Source: Lunularia cruciata
Lineage: Eukaryota; Streptophyta; Marchantiopsida; Lunulariales; Lunulariaceae
Assembly (NCBI GenBank): GCA_948567375.1
Contig: OX419758.1
Coordinates: 67,795,965 to 67,859,964, forward strand
Direction: 5' to 3'
DNA: 64,000 nt
The position numbers and the translations under genes are program-made. Shown one piece after another: positions 35,376 through 48,817 of this stretch (the first letter of the stretch is position 1; each line of letters starts with the position of its first letter). The notes beneath the pieces are model-generated. The model saw nothing but the letters and a program-made list of their open reading frames with translations, made no database searches and was not told the DNA's origin.

Positions 35376-37642
35376 CTAACTTGACCAGTGTCTTGTTGTG
35401 GTTTGCATAGTCCGTAAAAAAGTGACTTATTATTTTTATCTGCACATTAGTGGGGTAGGTTGTTTGCTAGATCCAACGGATGAGATGCTGCCAAGTGAGC
35501 AATCTTTGTACATGTATGTGATTGGCCACGTGGGTTACAATCTTATCATGTTTAAGAGCTCTGATGAATGAAGATGAGGGTGAGTGGAGAGACAAGGGTA
35601 TGTTTTAGTTGAGGAGTCTCGAGGACAAGGAGGACATTGGGAGTGAGAGTTGTAGCAGTGCGTGAGTGGTAGAACATTTGAGGACACGTTTGAGCATGAG
35701 ATGTCCCATGCTCCCGATCTGCCACTCCCAAATCCTTTTCCCATCAGGCTTCAAAATTTTCACCATGATGGCTTACGGGACTAGTTGGTGGCACATTTTG
35801 GGGCGGTATTCGTGGAATCGGTGATGGGAAACCTGGGTCCTATCGTCCTTCCAGTGCTTACTTATGAGCATGTTTGGGACTTGAAAATATATGTGCTTCT
35901 ATAGTTGGGGAATGCCTAAATTTTTGCTCATAAGTTTCAAGGTGGAGTTGTGGGGTCCATTTGTCAAAAAGTAAAAAGACTAAAGGACAAATGTGCAAGA
36001 GATTGGGTCCCAAGAGAGAAGGCTGGAGCTTTTTGACCATCAAGGGAGTTTGAGGAGGCCATTTGGAGGAATGAAGGACATGGTTGGAAAGAGGAGCTGA
36101 CAGGCTACAATTTGGAGATATAAATCACACAATTTGAGCTAATTCTAAAAGGGATATGATCAATTGAATCAAGGGGGGTAAAATTAATACCCAGGAGCAC
36201 AAAGTAGGCAGCTTCTTGAGACTTTCACTATCTGTCAGTGGGATTGGAGAGTAGACAAAGTGCTTACAATACTGAGCACAATAAATTTTAGTTTTTGATC
36301 AATCTCAAATCAGATCTGGTTGATTGAAGTTGAACCTCTTGAGCTGTAAGGTGATGGAGAAAAGCTAGTGATTAGGTTTGGAGTTTTGGTCACTCCCCAA
36401 GTTGTGGCTCTAGATACCTTATGAAAATTTCCAGTCTTGTTTTTGTTTATGGTGTGCATCTTTGTGTGAAGGTTTCATGTGAATTCTTCAAATAGAGAAT
36501 TCAGGGTCTTGGATCAAGTATACTTGGGTCTACAAAGCTCACAAGTTAGCCTAGCTCAGGAATTGATCCATATCTAGAGATTCGGGTTGGATTAGGCCAT
36601 CAACATTTACAAAGTGTTAACCAAGAGCATGACCAACTACTGTGGAAAATTTGGTTGGCTTTGGGCTCATAGAGAATGAGATTTGATGCAACAAGTTTTA
36701 TTGAAAAGATTGTCATAAGCTCAGAGGAGCATTTTTTTCTTCAATCCTAATTGAATGTCAATTCTCTCGCTTTTGTGACTATGATTGAGGATAATTGTAC
36801 ATCTGATTTAGAAATCAGGGGAAAGTTGGCAAGAACCAGGGGCAAAACCCTAAAAAGGGGATTTCAAAATTAGGGTGAGAGTTGCAAAAACCTGGCCAAC
36901 TTTGAGAGCTTTTCAGGGTAGTTTTATTGATCTGATTGAAGTCTATTTTATATAATTGGAAAGCTTATCTCACAGGTTTTCCATTGAATTCTAGAACACT
37001 TGAATCCAAGATATACAAAAAGAGTTATGCTCATATGAGTTGCACAAAGTTTTCCCCATCAAGAAGACATAGGAAATCCCCACATGGAGTAGGAATTTGT
37101 TGAGATCTGAAGTACAGCTTGGAGGGGACTTGGAGTACATGTTGAAATTAGTTTGATGGCAGATCATGAAGGCTCTAAAGCTCTTTTCCTTCCAAAAAGC
37201 ACAGAGATTTATTGCCACATTCCTATGATTGGATCCTCTCTATGCTTGCATGCTTGTTTGTACGCCCAGTTGATTTGGATTGGTGTGCGGGCATTGTGCT
37301 TAGGTTCTTTCATTATAGGAGTGCTATGTATTTCTCCTTGGTCATGTTGGAAGTGATGACCAATAGACCAAGAGTGCATGTTGTGATGATAGGTTAGGTT
37401 GCCCATCACTACCCTACCTGATAGCAAGAATACTAGTTACAAGAGTAAAGGGTTCTGACTGTTAGTTATAGGTAGTTATAGGTTTACCTACAGCCTCTAA
37501 TCTACAATCTCCATAGCTAGGCACCTTGCGTGTTCCTAGAAATAGAAAAGAAAAGTATGACACCGGTGCATCGGTGTTAGTGCAATCTTTTGAGCAACAA
37601 CTTTGCAACAAGGACATTGTGTCTTAAAGAGAGAGGGAGGTT
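35376..37642 (+). other. Element C 3' tail between chromodomain and polypurine tract
   Basis: About 2.2 kb with no pol domain separates the chromodomain from the polypurine tract AAAGAGAGAGGGAGG (37626-37640). In element A the same interval is under 70 bp. The tail holds ORF 0c (35701-35904) and then non-coding sequence with repeated GGGTGAGAG and GCAAAAACC stretches that might be part of another element's LTR. Confidence 0.6.
35701..35904 (+). pseudogene. Element C ORF 0c, leader-ORF paralogue located 3' of pol
   Basis: This 204-nt frame starts MSHAPDLPLPNPFPIRL and ends WDLKIYVLL, with one internal TAG. From HFGA onward it aligns without gaps to B's ORF 0a: FG, P at +14, LP at +17/18, Y at +22, W at +26 and IY at +30/31. 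It lies downstream of the integrase and chromodomain, unlike the other copies. Its function is unknown. Confidence 0.75.
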
Positions 37643-38252
37643 TGTAATACTATTAGCTAGACATATTATCTAGAGATGAAAATTGGCTTGGTAATATTTG
37701 GAAGGATTTTGTAGATGATGGTCTAAGTGGATCAGATAGAGGTGTCACCAAAAGAGTACTTCCACTAATAGGGTAGAGATCAAAAACACCCTAACAAATT
37801 TAGAGCCAATTTTAGAGCACAAAATGGATGAATCAGGCCTCAAAAATGATTGCTCCCGCTCTTGCCCCAACCCCCACCTTTCTCCTTTTTGGGAAAAGAG
37901 GTGTTGCCTTATCCTCCCATGTTTTTCTTGTTGAGAGCTTTCCATAGTACTTCACCCATGCTATTTTGAGCTTCCTACAAGAAGATTCTCTAATGATTCC
38001 CTTTGGTTGAACTTGTTTGACCAACTAGATAGGACAAGGATCAACATGTCCTCCATTGATATAACTAATATAAGGGTGGATTTTTCTGATATGTCACTAA
38101 TCCATGTATTTGATCTAAGGGTGGAGCTCCTTTTGAGTGGATCCTCTTTGTTATATACTAAAGACAAGTTGTTCCTTTGGGGCATCAAAGTATTGAAGGC
38201 TGAAGCTTTATGTTTCTTCTCTTGTGGGTTCTCTTGTCCTTGAAAAATTACA
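37643..38252 (+). repeat. Element C 3' LTR
   Basis: It starts TGTAATAC directly after the polypurine tract and ends AAATTACA. It carries a single copy of the 156-bp 5' subrepeat that is doubled in the 29040 and 58790 LTRs. A TATATACTAAAG region at about 38152 replaces the usual TATATAATAAAG. The flanking ATTGT does not match the 5' side. Confidence 0.85.
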
Positions 38253-38315
38253 ATTGTGGATATCTTGGATGCATAAGTGTTGGGAGAAATGGGAGTTGAA
38301 TCTCTATAGCTATTT

Positions 38316-38463
38316 GTTTAGCTTCTTCTAGTTCCATGATAGTTTATATGTTTGTATAAGACTTGAATTTGTGTATGAAATGATATAATGTTTAGCTTCT
38401 TCTAGTTCCATGATAGTTTATATGTTTGTATAAGACTTGAATTTGTGTATGAAATGGTATAAT
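38316..38463. repeat. Tandem duplication, 74-bp unit, two copies
   Basis: GTTTAGCTTCTTCTAGTTCC begins at 38316 and 38390, and the copies differ at one base by eye. The following 38464-40200 is AT-rich with no supported gene. Confidence 0.9.
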
Positions 38464-40219
38464 GCTTCTTCTTTGAAATCTACAGAGGTTACTCTTAAAT
38501 TGAACAACATAGTTCTTCACCAAATTGATCTATTTTAGCACCACAAGAAAAAAATGTACTTCTCATGTTATTTATGCTTTGGAATTGAGATATGAAATCT
38601 CTTGAACTCTTATCAAGACCTAATTGAGTTCAAAAAACCAAATTATTCTTATTCTACTTGATACCTCTACCAAGAATTTACAATGCACTCTAGTTGACTT
38701 GAAGCAAATATTGTATAATCATCATTCATATAAGTGATATAAAAATATTATTCACAACCAAAAAGAAATTTCCTACTTTGCCTATATTATCTTCACATTA
38801 GATAGTTTGTGCCTACAATTGTCTTCATATTAAATAGTTTTACCATAGGAATATAGACACAACTTGCTTTTCCCCTAAATGACACTCTTTCCAATCATTA
38901 TGGTTGGGCATGGATAATTGCATCACTTCAATCATACGGTTATTCATTATATCTACTTTTCACCATCAATATCAAGTAAAGAGAAATTCAGTACTAAATC
39001 AGAATATGAAATGAAAATGTCATATATTTGATGTAATTGACAAAAAAACACTAAGTCTCATTTGGTATAAGAATAACACCTAAGAAAATTTGACCAAAAT
39101 CAAACACTTGAATCAATGAAAATAGGACTTAACTATCACGGGAATTCAAACATCTGAATGATAATGGTTGCTCACAAGGACCATAGATTCCATCTATCTT
39201 ATTCTTAGTGTTATGCTAATTTAGAAGACTAAAATTTAATAGACCAATCATGGAGGATAATAGAAGAGATATGGCCTAAGAACTTTTGCTGAAGATAGCT
39301 TAAGGTCCTTTTTCTTTATTTAGGTTTGTATAGGTAGCAAAGTTAGACATTAATTTCCTAGCCATGTTACTTTGTAGCAAAAATACATAATCTTTCATAA
39401 GTTTCCTCATCATATTACATCATAAAAAGAGTCTTAAGTACCTAACTAGCATACTCAATTTCTAATAAGTTTCCTAGGTACTTCTTGGAAACTCTCCTCC
39501 AAAATTGCTTTCTAGAAGCTTCTAGTAAATTACTTGCCAAAATTCTACTATATATTTATGGTAATTCCTTATATTACTATAATATTTTTATCTTTGACAA
39601 TTAGTGAAAAATAGAAGTACTAAAGGTTGATTTGACAAAAAGTATAATATCAAAGAAGATGACCAAAATATGACACTTTGAACTAGCGGAAATGGAACTC
39701 TATGAACTATTTTGAAATGGTATATAGAAATAACTTCAATGAATTGGAGGTTGTTTTTCAAGAGGTCTAAATACTCTGTCATTCCATTCCTAATTTGACA
39801 CTAATGTAGAAAACCATTACTAATTTTTTACAAATATATAAGATAACAGTCCAAGAAAATAATATAGAAGTAGAGAAGATAAGAGATGAAAATCTACTCC
39901 AAATGTCCTAATATTTGTACTTGAGGTGCATATACTTGCTTCTTGGTAAAAATAAGTAGTTTCCTATCCAAGTTAACTACATAACCAGTTAATTATTCAT
40001 CAATAAGTATCCTCAATGCACTATAGTCTAAGTTTATACAAAGATTCCCAAGTATCTTAGTAGAGTACTTAATCTCTAAGAAGGATCCTAAGTAACTTTT
40101 AGGTATAATTTAATGAAATCTAGTAAGTACTTGATAGAGTATATCTAGAACTTCTAGTGATTAAGTTGATAAGTCTACTAAATTATTATGTTTATTTTCT
40201 GTATTATTTTCTTACCTTA

Positions 40220-41620
40220 TATCACCTTCTTTCTAGTCTTAGTCTCTACTAGTTCTCTTTGCTTCTTAGAAATGATAAATATACCAGACTACTTCAATAT
40301 GATATAAGTCCATAAAAATCTTGACTAATTATCAACATAATATATGTATTAAAGCTTACCAAAACTGTGAGGTTGAATAAGAGTGTTATCTCATATGAAT
40401 GAATATGGTCAAGGACATCTTTGAAGTCATCCACAACTCCAAGTATACATCTTTTATGATTAAGTACATAAAACTCACATATACAAAATTGTAATATGGC
40501 ACTCAAGGTAGTAAATTTATTCATGTAGAACAACCTACCTTTTTTCACTCATATGTACAACTCATGCATACCACAATTATATCAAATCTTGTAAAGAAGT
40601 AGTAGCATTTTCCTCACTAGAAATTGCAGTCCTTTCCAAGATCTAGAGGTTATTTTGTTACCTATCTTTTAGGATGATCCTTGAACCATCCATCATACTC
40701 AAAATGAAACCAAAAGTGCTATATTAGAATTATCTATATCCAACTCACCAAGAGAAATCAAGTTCTCATGTATTTTAGAAATGTGCCAAATATTAGTCAA
40801 TATAAGTAAATTTCCATCAAAATTCTGACAACTGATGGATTCAATACTAATAATCTTGTAGGCCTGATTGTTGCCATCAAGTCTAAATATTATTTATTGA
40901 ATAAATTTTTAGACTTGATATTAAGAAAATATTATAATCTAGCACACGTGATACAATAAGCAAAATTTACATCCATTTACTTTTCATAATACATTCACTT
41001 TCCCTTCCATAGGAAAAAGTACACTAATGTACTTCATCTTCTCCAATCATTATAACTTGTGCCAAAGACCGAACACGATACCAATCCTTGTTAATGCCAT
41101 CTATCTTTCCGTATTTTTTGTTCTACTTCTATGCTACCTTAATATGTAAATCTAAAACTTGAACCTGGGTTTAGTCTTTTTCTTACCTAGTAGTCTTAAT
41201 TGATCCTTCTTGTGGTATTTACAATAGTTATCGATGAAGAATCTGATGTTTGAAAAGATAACACCAACTTTTGTTGAAGTCGCCAAAGTCACCAAAGCAC
41301 TCAACAATCTCATTGTACGTGATGGTATACTTGTCATAACGACGTTCTACAAGTTATACAAATTATATCGATTAAGACAGACGCAATGAACTCAAGAGTT
41401 GCATAGAATTTAAATTTGTTGTTAATAACTTCCACAAGATTCATTCATCCGGTCACAAAATCAATAAATGGATCACTATGGTTGTGGATCGTGTACCTTG
41501 CATATTGTCGAAACTCATCAGTTTAACAGAAGTTTGGATTTGCTTTTGATAACTCGTAATTGTGGTATTTCTCCTTCAATGTTTGAAACAAGTCAATGAC
41601 CTTATATTTCTTATCAACTC
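40220..41620 (-). mobile_element. Ty1/copia remnant (gag to integrase start)
   Basis: The minus strand from about 41620 down reads: LFQTLKEKYHNYELSKANP (gag); a knuckle remnant NYCKYHKKDQLR; WHISKIHENLISLGELD (gag pre-integrase); a VHMSEKR...VLHE stretch matching the HxxLGHMS zone; and IYYVDN.SRFLWTYI, matching the copia integrase core with its first D. Many stops and frameshifts interrupt it. LTRs were not found, and everything downstream of the integrase start is lost. Confidence 0.65.
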
Positions 41621-41644
41621 GCTTAGTATACAATGCTTGAGATG

Positions 41645-41830
41645 TAATATCACACCGGAAATGGTACAGCCATTTCCGGCCTCGCGGAGCTTCGGACCGA
41701 AGACCGTGAAGTATTTGCTCTACGGGCAAATAATTACAGAAAATGGTACTTTTTCCTTCAGCTGGGGGCAAAGCACGAAACCAGCAAGGGACACTCTTTG
41801 TTATAGGATCCTCGAAGAGATATAAGGTTA
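41645..41830. other. GC-richer segment with a perfect 10-bp hairpin
   Basis: CCGGAAATGG (41655-41664) and CCATTTCCGG (41670-41679) pair perfectly around TACAG. The roughly 180 bp following are clearly richer in G+C than the copia remnant they interrupt. The source is not recognised; an organellar or gene fragment is possible. Confidence 0.4.
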
Positions 41831-44800
41831 GGCTTTGTAATGTTACGTATAAAGATTTTCAACACAGATATGCAGAAGTATTTTTCATAATAAGAAATTG
41901 AAAAGAAATCTTGAATACCCTGGTTTGTTATTTGATAAAGAAGGCCACCTCTCGTTCCTCTTGGAAAAGATTGTAAAACACCTCACAGGAGAGGCTTATG
42001 TACCCCCGACTGGAAAACCCAAACTCGTCTTAAATGCTTGTTGCTTGATCTTAGATATTGTCCTTTCGTCATTTTTCATGGCTTGGATTTGAGAGAATCT
42101 CCTTAAACCTATGACTTGGTTCAAATCGGATCTCTTCTCAACCTTTTTCACTTCAAATCTAAGACCTTCTTATGTACTGCAAATTCAAATCTGAACTACA
42201 TAGAAGCTGCTTCAGTTCTTGTTCAAAAGTGAAGTCTTAGCAACACGTAGCTTAAAAATGACAAAACAGTGAAAGAGCCTGAACTCAAAATCAATACAAC
42301 CATTGCATACCCTACAAGGTACTCGACTAAGATCTCAACGATTTTTATATCCAAACTATAGTAAAATTTATTGTATCTAACTCTTAAGGTTCAAGAAGTT
42401 TTGAGTTCTTGACCCCACTTTGAACTCAAAACTAAACCCCTATGTGTAATCTTTGAGCTATTCAATCAACTTCTGACTTTAAATCTTTTGCACAGGACTT
42501 TACTCAACTACCTTGAAATTGCTTCCTACAAATTTCTTCCTTGCTTCCTGAGAATTTCAGCCTGAATTTCACTTTGTTTGCCGCTTCGAAACCACATCAT
42601 TCTAATAAAGTTAAGCTATTTAGGTTTTTCCCGATACAAGTATTCACAATAGAGTTGATCCCTTGTCACAACATTTATAGAGGCGAAACTAATCCTATGT
42701 GCACGTTTGTGACTCTATGTACTAACTTAAAGTTAGTGTGAATCATTAAACTTACAAATATGAGTCTCTCAGTTAAAAATATGAGTCCTTCATTTCTTTC
42801 CAAGATTATAGTCTCTTAGAAGATGCAGAATATATTTGGAATTTTCCTTTATTTCTATAAGAGATTAAAAATATTTGATGCTAAAGTGAAAGAGACTTGT
42901 AATTTTCCATATTAGAATACAAGTTATCAATCTTAAAAGTAGATATGAATAATCAATAACCTGGTTAACTTAGTAGGGTTAGTTGAGATTTAACCTCAAC
43001 CAAGCTAGCTGAAGCTAATATAGCTTCAACAAAGCTAGCTAAAGCTATGATGTTCTAGCAATGCTACTTGAGACCAAATGAAGGTTCAACCTTTTTTTTT
43101 CAAAGGTATTAAAAAGCGCATTATAATTATGTTATGCTCATGCAGAATTTTCTTTTATAGAGCTATCGATATCGAAATAATATATGAATATAATGACTCT
43201 ACTAAAGCTACTTGATCTTCAGCACAACTTTTTAGCTCTTCTTGATAGCAATCATATGTTTAAAATTAATTTTATATTTTTTTTTTAAAGGATTAAGTTT
43301 GTGAGGAAAATAAGAAGAGTAAAATTTTCACAACATTATAAATTAATATAGATTTAAAATATTTCATATTCTCTAGTCCTATCAACATGAAAAAAGATTT
43401 TGGAAGTAAAAGTAAGAGTAAATTTCTAATCTAGATTATCCGTTCATATATTTCCTATACATAAAATGTCGGGATTTAATCTGGTACCTTGATCTGGATA
43501 TTTCATATATGGCATTTCTGTTGGTATTCTTTGTCAAATTCATCTCGCAATCATGTAAATTTTAATTTAATTTTTTAATACTATTAACATGAATAAATGA
43601 TTTTGAGACTAAAAGTAAGAGTAATTTTTAATCTAGATTATCCATTTATACATTTCATACACATAAAAGATCTAGATATATTTCAATATGGTATTTATGA
43701 CAGTAATCTTGTAGTAATTATATGACTGTGGGTTTTAAGTCAAAGGGTTTCACCAATATTTGAAAACTTGAGCTCTCATAATATGGACTTAAATTGAAGG
43801 TAAATAGTAAAGATATAAGCTAATATTTAATTTTGAAGAGAAATAATCTACAGCATTATAATTGATTCTTCATGCTTTTCTTGTAATATTATGATTTTTT
43901 ATTCTCTAATTTTTCAATACTCAAAGTAATATATTTAAAATGTGATTTATTAAATTGAATAGAAATGCATATGCCATTATAGTAGCTCAAGTTTTAATTC
44001 AGCTAATAAGAAAATTGAAATCAGTGTAATTCTTTATTTATGAAAAAGGAAATTTATCAATTATCAGTATAAAACTAACTTCAGTTTCTATGAAGGTAAA
44101 TTGGTATAATCTTAAGTAAAGAAGGAAACATGTATAACTCTATAATGCTATCTGAATGGTCATTGATTTTTATATACCAATTTTTTGATCATGATAAATA
44201 CATTATTTTATTAATGAGAATGTTTTAAATTCATATACTCCAGTTAAAATTTTATAATCTTACATGATTAATAAAAAATAATTTATTATACTATTATCAA
44301 TCACAAACTTGAAGTTTACTTGAACTATTTTCAGTCTTTTAAATTATTCAGATTTATGTACTACTTTAGAATGAATATTCAGTTCATCTAGAATTTTTTC
44401 AAGGGGCTTGCAAAAATTTTAACCATTCTACTTGAATTAGATAGAAACTTGAATAATTGTAGATACAACATAGATGTGTGATTTATCTGAAGCAGCATAA
44501 ATCATTTGATCATTATAGATCTTCAAAGTCCATTTCTGCTTATAATTAATTCAATAATATACTTCAATAAATTGAAATCATAACACATTTGAATTGCTGA
44601 AAAGAAAAGATTTCCTTATGTAGCTTTTGAGAAATATTTAAAGTCGAAATTTTTTTTCTAAATTGTTTCTTGACATAAAGCACATAATTTGATTTTATAT
44701 ACAATAACTTGATCATATTGATTTACATCATTTTAGAGGAAAATTTTCTCTTTTTTCATCTTATATCAATATTTAGCACATCATTAATATTAGATGTAAT

Positions 44801-45470
44801 TACCCATAATAACTGAAACTATATAATACTAACTACATAACAACTTTCTATGAGAAAACAGCAACCAAAGATGAGTTTTAGATGATCATTTGAGCCCTTG
44901 TTTATTTTGAATACAAAATTCTTTCAGATTTAGAACCAAGTACATTGATGTGGATATAGTGCGAGCTCTTGCCTTTAGAGGAGGATTAAAGGACAGTAAA
45001 ATTTACACCACTTATAAATACATGAGACATAACTAGCACTCTATCATTAGAAAGTTACTGGTGTGAATATTTGTCAAAGTCAAGATACGGTAATGCAAAG
45101 CACGAGGTATGAATTGCAACCTTACGAATGGTAGAAGAATATCAAAGTTATAGCTAAGATTAATCGAGTGGCTGATGGAAACAACCATTGACCGTTCCAG
45201 TGTCTTTGGGATTAAAGAGGTCAGACCTTTTGAGTTTCAATGCCACTATTGCTGATGATGTCGTTATCTCTCATATGAAAGATAGATGTAATTGTGTTGT
45301 TGTTGGTGTCCATTATTCATTCCCATACTTTATGACACGAAAGGCAACATCTCTTCGTGAGATGTGCTCGTGAGTAAGTAGATGTTTGTCCATATCTACC
45401 CCTGGCAGCTTTATGACTCCTAGGTATAAGTGGGTCTCTATGTGGATGAACACTATTCTTTGTTGTTGGT
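41830..45470. other. AT-rich region without a supported gene
   Basis: Only short frames occur, for example 41898-42092 and 42541-42741, without recognisable domains. An imperfect direct repeat of about 120 bp lies at about 43379-43520 and 43577-43700, sharing AAAAGTAAGAGTAA and AATCTAGATTATCC. Confidence 0.45.
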
Positions 45471-45473
45471 GAA

Positions 45474-45477
<4 letters not shown>

Positions 45478-45504
<27 letters not shown>
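45478..45504 (+). repeat. Run of 27 G
   Basis: An uninterrupted G tract lies between GAATTTA and TTTAAACTCG. It could form G-quadruplex DNA. The length may be an assembly or sequencing estimate, because such runs are error-prone. Confidence 0.9.
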
Positions 45505-46481
45505 TTTAAACTCGACAATGTGTGAAAACATTCAATACATGCAAGATCCTTATCATGGATCGGAACACTGTTTCGACCCTCGGGTGCCTTTTGAGCTATA
45601 ATCTTCTCCGGTGATGATCGTTGCACGCAGCCTTTGGTAGATGTATCCCATTATTACTTCGTGCTCTATATGTGTTGTTAACATATCAGGTCAAAGCGGA
45701 GGCCGCATGAGTGTTGTCCCAATTGATCGTTGAACTCAAGTCAATGTTGAGTCAAAATAGTGAATTCACCCTCAGATCAAGCTCACGGCAGAAGTGCAGG
45801 AGGCAAATAGGGGCACCGGGATTTCATTATTGTTCACTCCAATAACTAAAGCAGGGCTTCAGCAAGTCGGGTAGGAAGAGCACAAAAGGAAGAAATCATT
45901 AATCAGGGTCTGGTTTGGGCAGGATCCGATTCACAACTTTGCTTTGCAGCTGCAACAATAAATGTGCCCTTACCGTAGCTCTTACACTTTGAGGATAGAG
46001 AAGAAATTCATGAGTCTAATCCTTAAAGACGTTTGAAGGAGAGTGTTTTTGGTTTGATTTTGGATTTTGCCATCAAAAAATGCACCACCACGGGGCAAAT
46101 AAACCGATAAGAAATTCGAACTTTGCGGTTCAATTTCTTGGAAGTGGTCTTCTTGCACATAGAGAGACAAACTCCTCCCTCATCAGAAGTCGAAGGTTGC
46201 AAAAGAGGCTTATTCATCGATAACAGAGGACAATATGAAGGTGGCCGGGAAGCTGGGTAGCTGTAGTACCCTGCGCTTTGGTTTATTGGTTGTGGGACTG
46301 ACTCTGATGTAGATAAAGACAATTTCTTTCACCACCATGGGTTGGAGAAGAGAAAGATCCGCTGGACTTCTTTCGAAATATTTCTTAAAAGATCACAACA
46401 TAATCCGTTGTATATCTAAGTGCGAGGATGTGGGTTGGAACGAGATGGAGTAAAACAGGGTTGCTGCCCAAACTATTCACT

Positions 46482-46580
46482 GCAGCAAGGAGAGAAAGCG
46501 ACACGCACAGGAGTAACAAGGAGGGAAGACCCCATCAAGCAGCACAAGAGGTAAAATGGGCTAAGCCCCAGGAAGTACAG
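46482..46580 (-). repeat. SINE-like repeat copy
   Basis: On the minus strand it has CTGGGGCTTAGCCCATTTTACC, then GATGGGGTCTTCCCTCC and GTGTCGCTTTCTCTCC, collinear with the 17280-17487 SINE. A possible degenerate A box (TGATGGGACTGG) lies further 5' at about 46670. I see no gene in 45505-48480. Frames at 45188-45373, 46023-46322 and 46593-46814 have no domain. Confidence 0.55.
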
Positions 46581-48817
46581 TAAGAAAAGGAAATGATTAA
46601 ACCACTCTGTGGGTCCGACACTTGTCCAGAAAATCCCATGATGAGTAATGCTTCTCGCGTTCGGGTCCAGTCCCATCAGTCGACATACTGCAGTTTCTTC
46701 CTGTCGTGGGCCTTAGTCAGCTGGGAGCACCATATCCAAACTGGATTTCTCTTCACGGACACAGAGATTCGGTTCTATGAGCTTGACAGGGAGAAGGTTG
46801 AGACAGACACGTAGGAGAAGCGGGCAACCTTTGCTTGTGCAGCACTTAAATTCGACGCCAGCCGGAATCGTGGTCATCCATCAAGCTTGAATCGCACGGA
46901 CCTCCACAACGTCTGACCTTCCATACGCGGATTGCAAGGACCACAACCACAAACCCAACTGCTGGTTGCTACCACACTACATCATCTGTCTCGGATGGAC
47001 AACAACGCAGGAAGGAGAACAAGTTGGTCGTTGTTGCATGTACTTAAGAACAAATTCATCATATTACATATGTAAACAGACTTTACTCGAGACTAATTAG
47101 ACCAACCGCCACTCGGAGGATCACTCGCTCCTTATAATCCATGCAACTCGTCATCAGATTGTCTGCCTGCTCTCCCTGAAAATCACAGACATTTTCTGGC
47201 ATCGGTAACAGGAGTGCAAATGCAACATTAGAGTTAGCATCTAGCGAACATGTGCCTATTTTCCGCTACTGTGTTCATATTAATATCAGTAAATCACAAC
47301 TGTTTTGGACTAAATTACTGTGACTGTGGCTCTGGACCCGTACTTCAAGAAGCTCATAAGCACATGTGTACCTTTCCACGCAGAAGAGAACGACTGGGTG
47401 CGCCTGGTAGCCTTCCAGGAACGAACACAGCATGATTAACAACTTTTAAGTGACTGTGTCCGGCATTATCACAGCGTCCAATCCGTGCGCTGATCACTCT
47501 GATTCCTCCCAAACCAACGACGCTTCTCCATTTCTACCCTTCACCGTCATGGCAACGGTTGGCGGAGGCAAAAGTTGTGCCTTCCCATGAGGACGATTTT
47601 GGTGGCCAGTGCCAAAAGACATGCAGACACCAACTAACATGAGCAGAAAGTGAGAGAATAGTGTAAACATGGTCAGTATGTTGATTCTGCTATTGGCTGG
47701 ACCACCTCTACTACACAGCAATCAGATGACCAGGGATTGGGATCCTTCAACACTACTACCGCTTTCCTTGGTCCTTCTCATTTCAAAGTGACCCGAAAGG
47801 AGACGAAGACAAGCTTTCCTTTCCTTTCCTTCTTTACTTTCTGTGATCCTCAGCAGATCGTCCCGGGAAATACCATACATGTAAGTAAGAGATGATCACG
47901 GAAAGAAGAGAAAAAACTTGGTCACACTGCTGTCACTGGTGGTCACACCTTTTTCGTCTTGACTATCTGATCTACATCCCTACTATCTTTTGGAACGAAC
48001 TGTTGTAAACCTTTTGGCGGGCCCGCCCTCAGAGGAAGTAGAGAAAAATCATCTGGCACCAACTGTTTTGCACTGTTTGCCCAGCGAAGCAAAAGCAAGA
48101 CTGTCTATCCGATACTCCTCTTACAGAATTTGAAAGCCCCTCCTCCAATTGGCTGGCAGGGACTGTCAGTCAGACTGCCACAGACTCGGCCTCAACCCAA
48201 CCAGGTCTTCTAACTACCTCTCCCCATCACAACAATCTCATGATCCTTCCTCTCTCGATAGCTGTGGAACCTATTGCGGAGGATGTACTGTACAATACTT
48301 CTCGCTGCAGTTATCGTCGTCTCTACTACACTATTCCGTCGAGGAACCGAGTAGAATAGGTTGTAGTACAGAGTCACATGTCCCAGAAAGAGAGATGGGA
48401 GACAAGTATTTAATGGAGTTCAACACAACTGGGCACTTACCCACCAACCAACCATCGTCGTAATCACAGAATAGATAGATTTTGTTTCCCTTCTAAATCA
48501 TAAAGGTAATGAATGGCAGCGCTCAATCTTTTCCTTTCCATTTGGATGTGTTTAAGAAGAGCTGAACTGTGCTGAAGTCCTAAGCTGCGCTAAACTAGCT
48601 CTGCCGCAGAAAATGACATGACTCTTTTAAGGGTTCAGAGATTCACAAAGTAGTAATGAACCTCTAGACGAACCGCACGTCGATCGACACTCTGTACAGA
48701 TGAACTTGTGTATTGATGGACTACTCTAACTAACTGACTGACCAACTAACTACTTGTGGCAAATCTACAATGAATCTAATCGCTTAAACTAATATTCCTC
48801 GACTCAAACAAAATTTA

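Larger units (their letters stand above)
29938..38252 (+). mobile_element. Decayed Ty3/gypsy chromovirus, element C
   Basis: The order is partial 5' LTR (29938-30284), primer-binding site (30306-30322), two leader ORFs, gag, protease, RT, RNase H, integrase, chromodomain, a 2.2-kb 3' tail, a polypurine tract (37626-37640) and a 3' LTR (37643-38252). All frames carry stops. The 5' LTR lacks its upstream half. The same family gave element B and the LTRs at 29040 and 54491. Confidence 0.85.
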
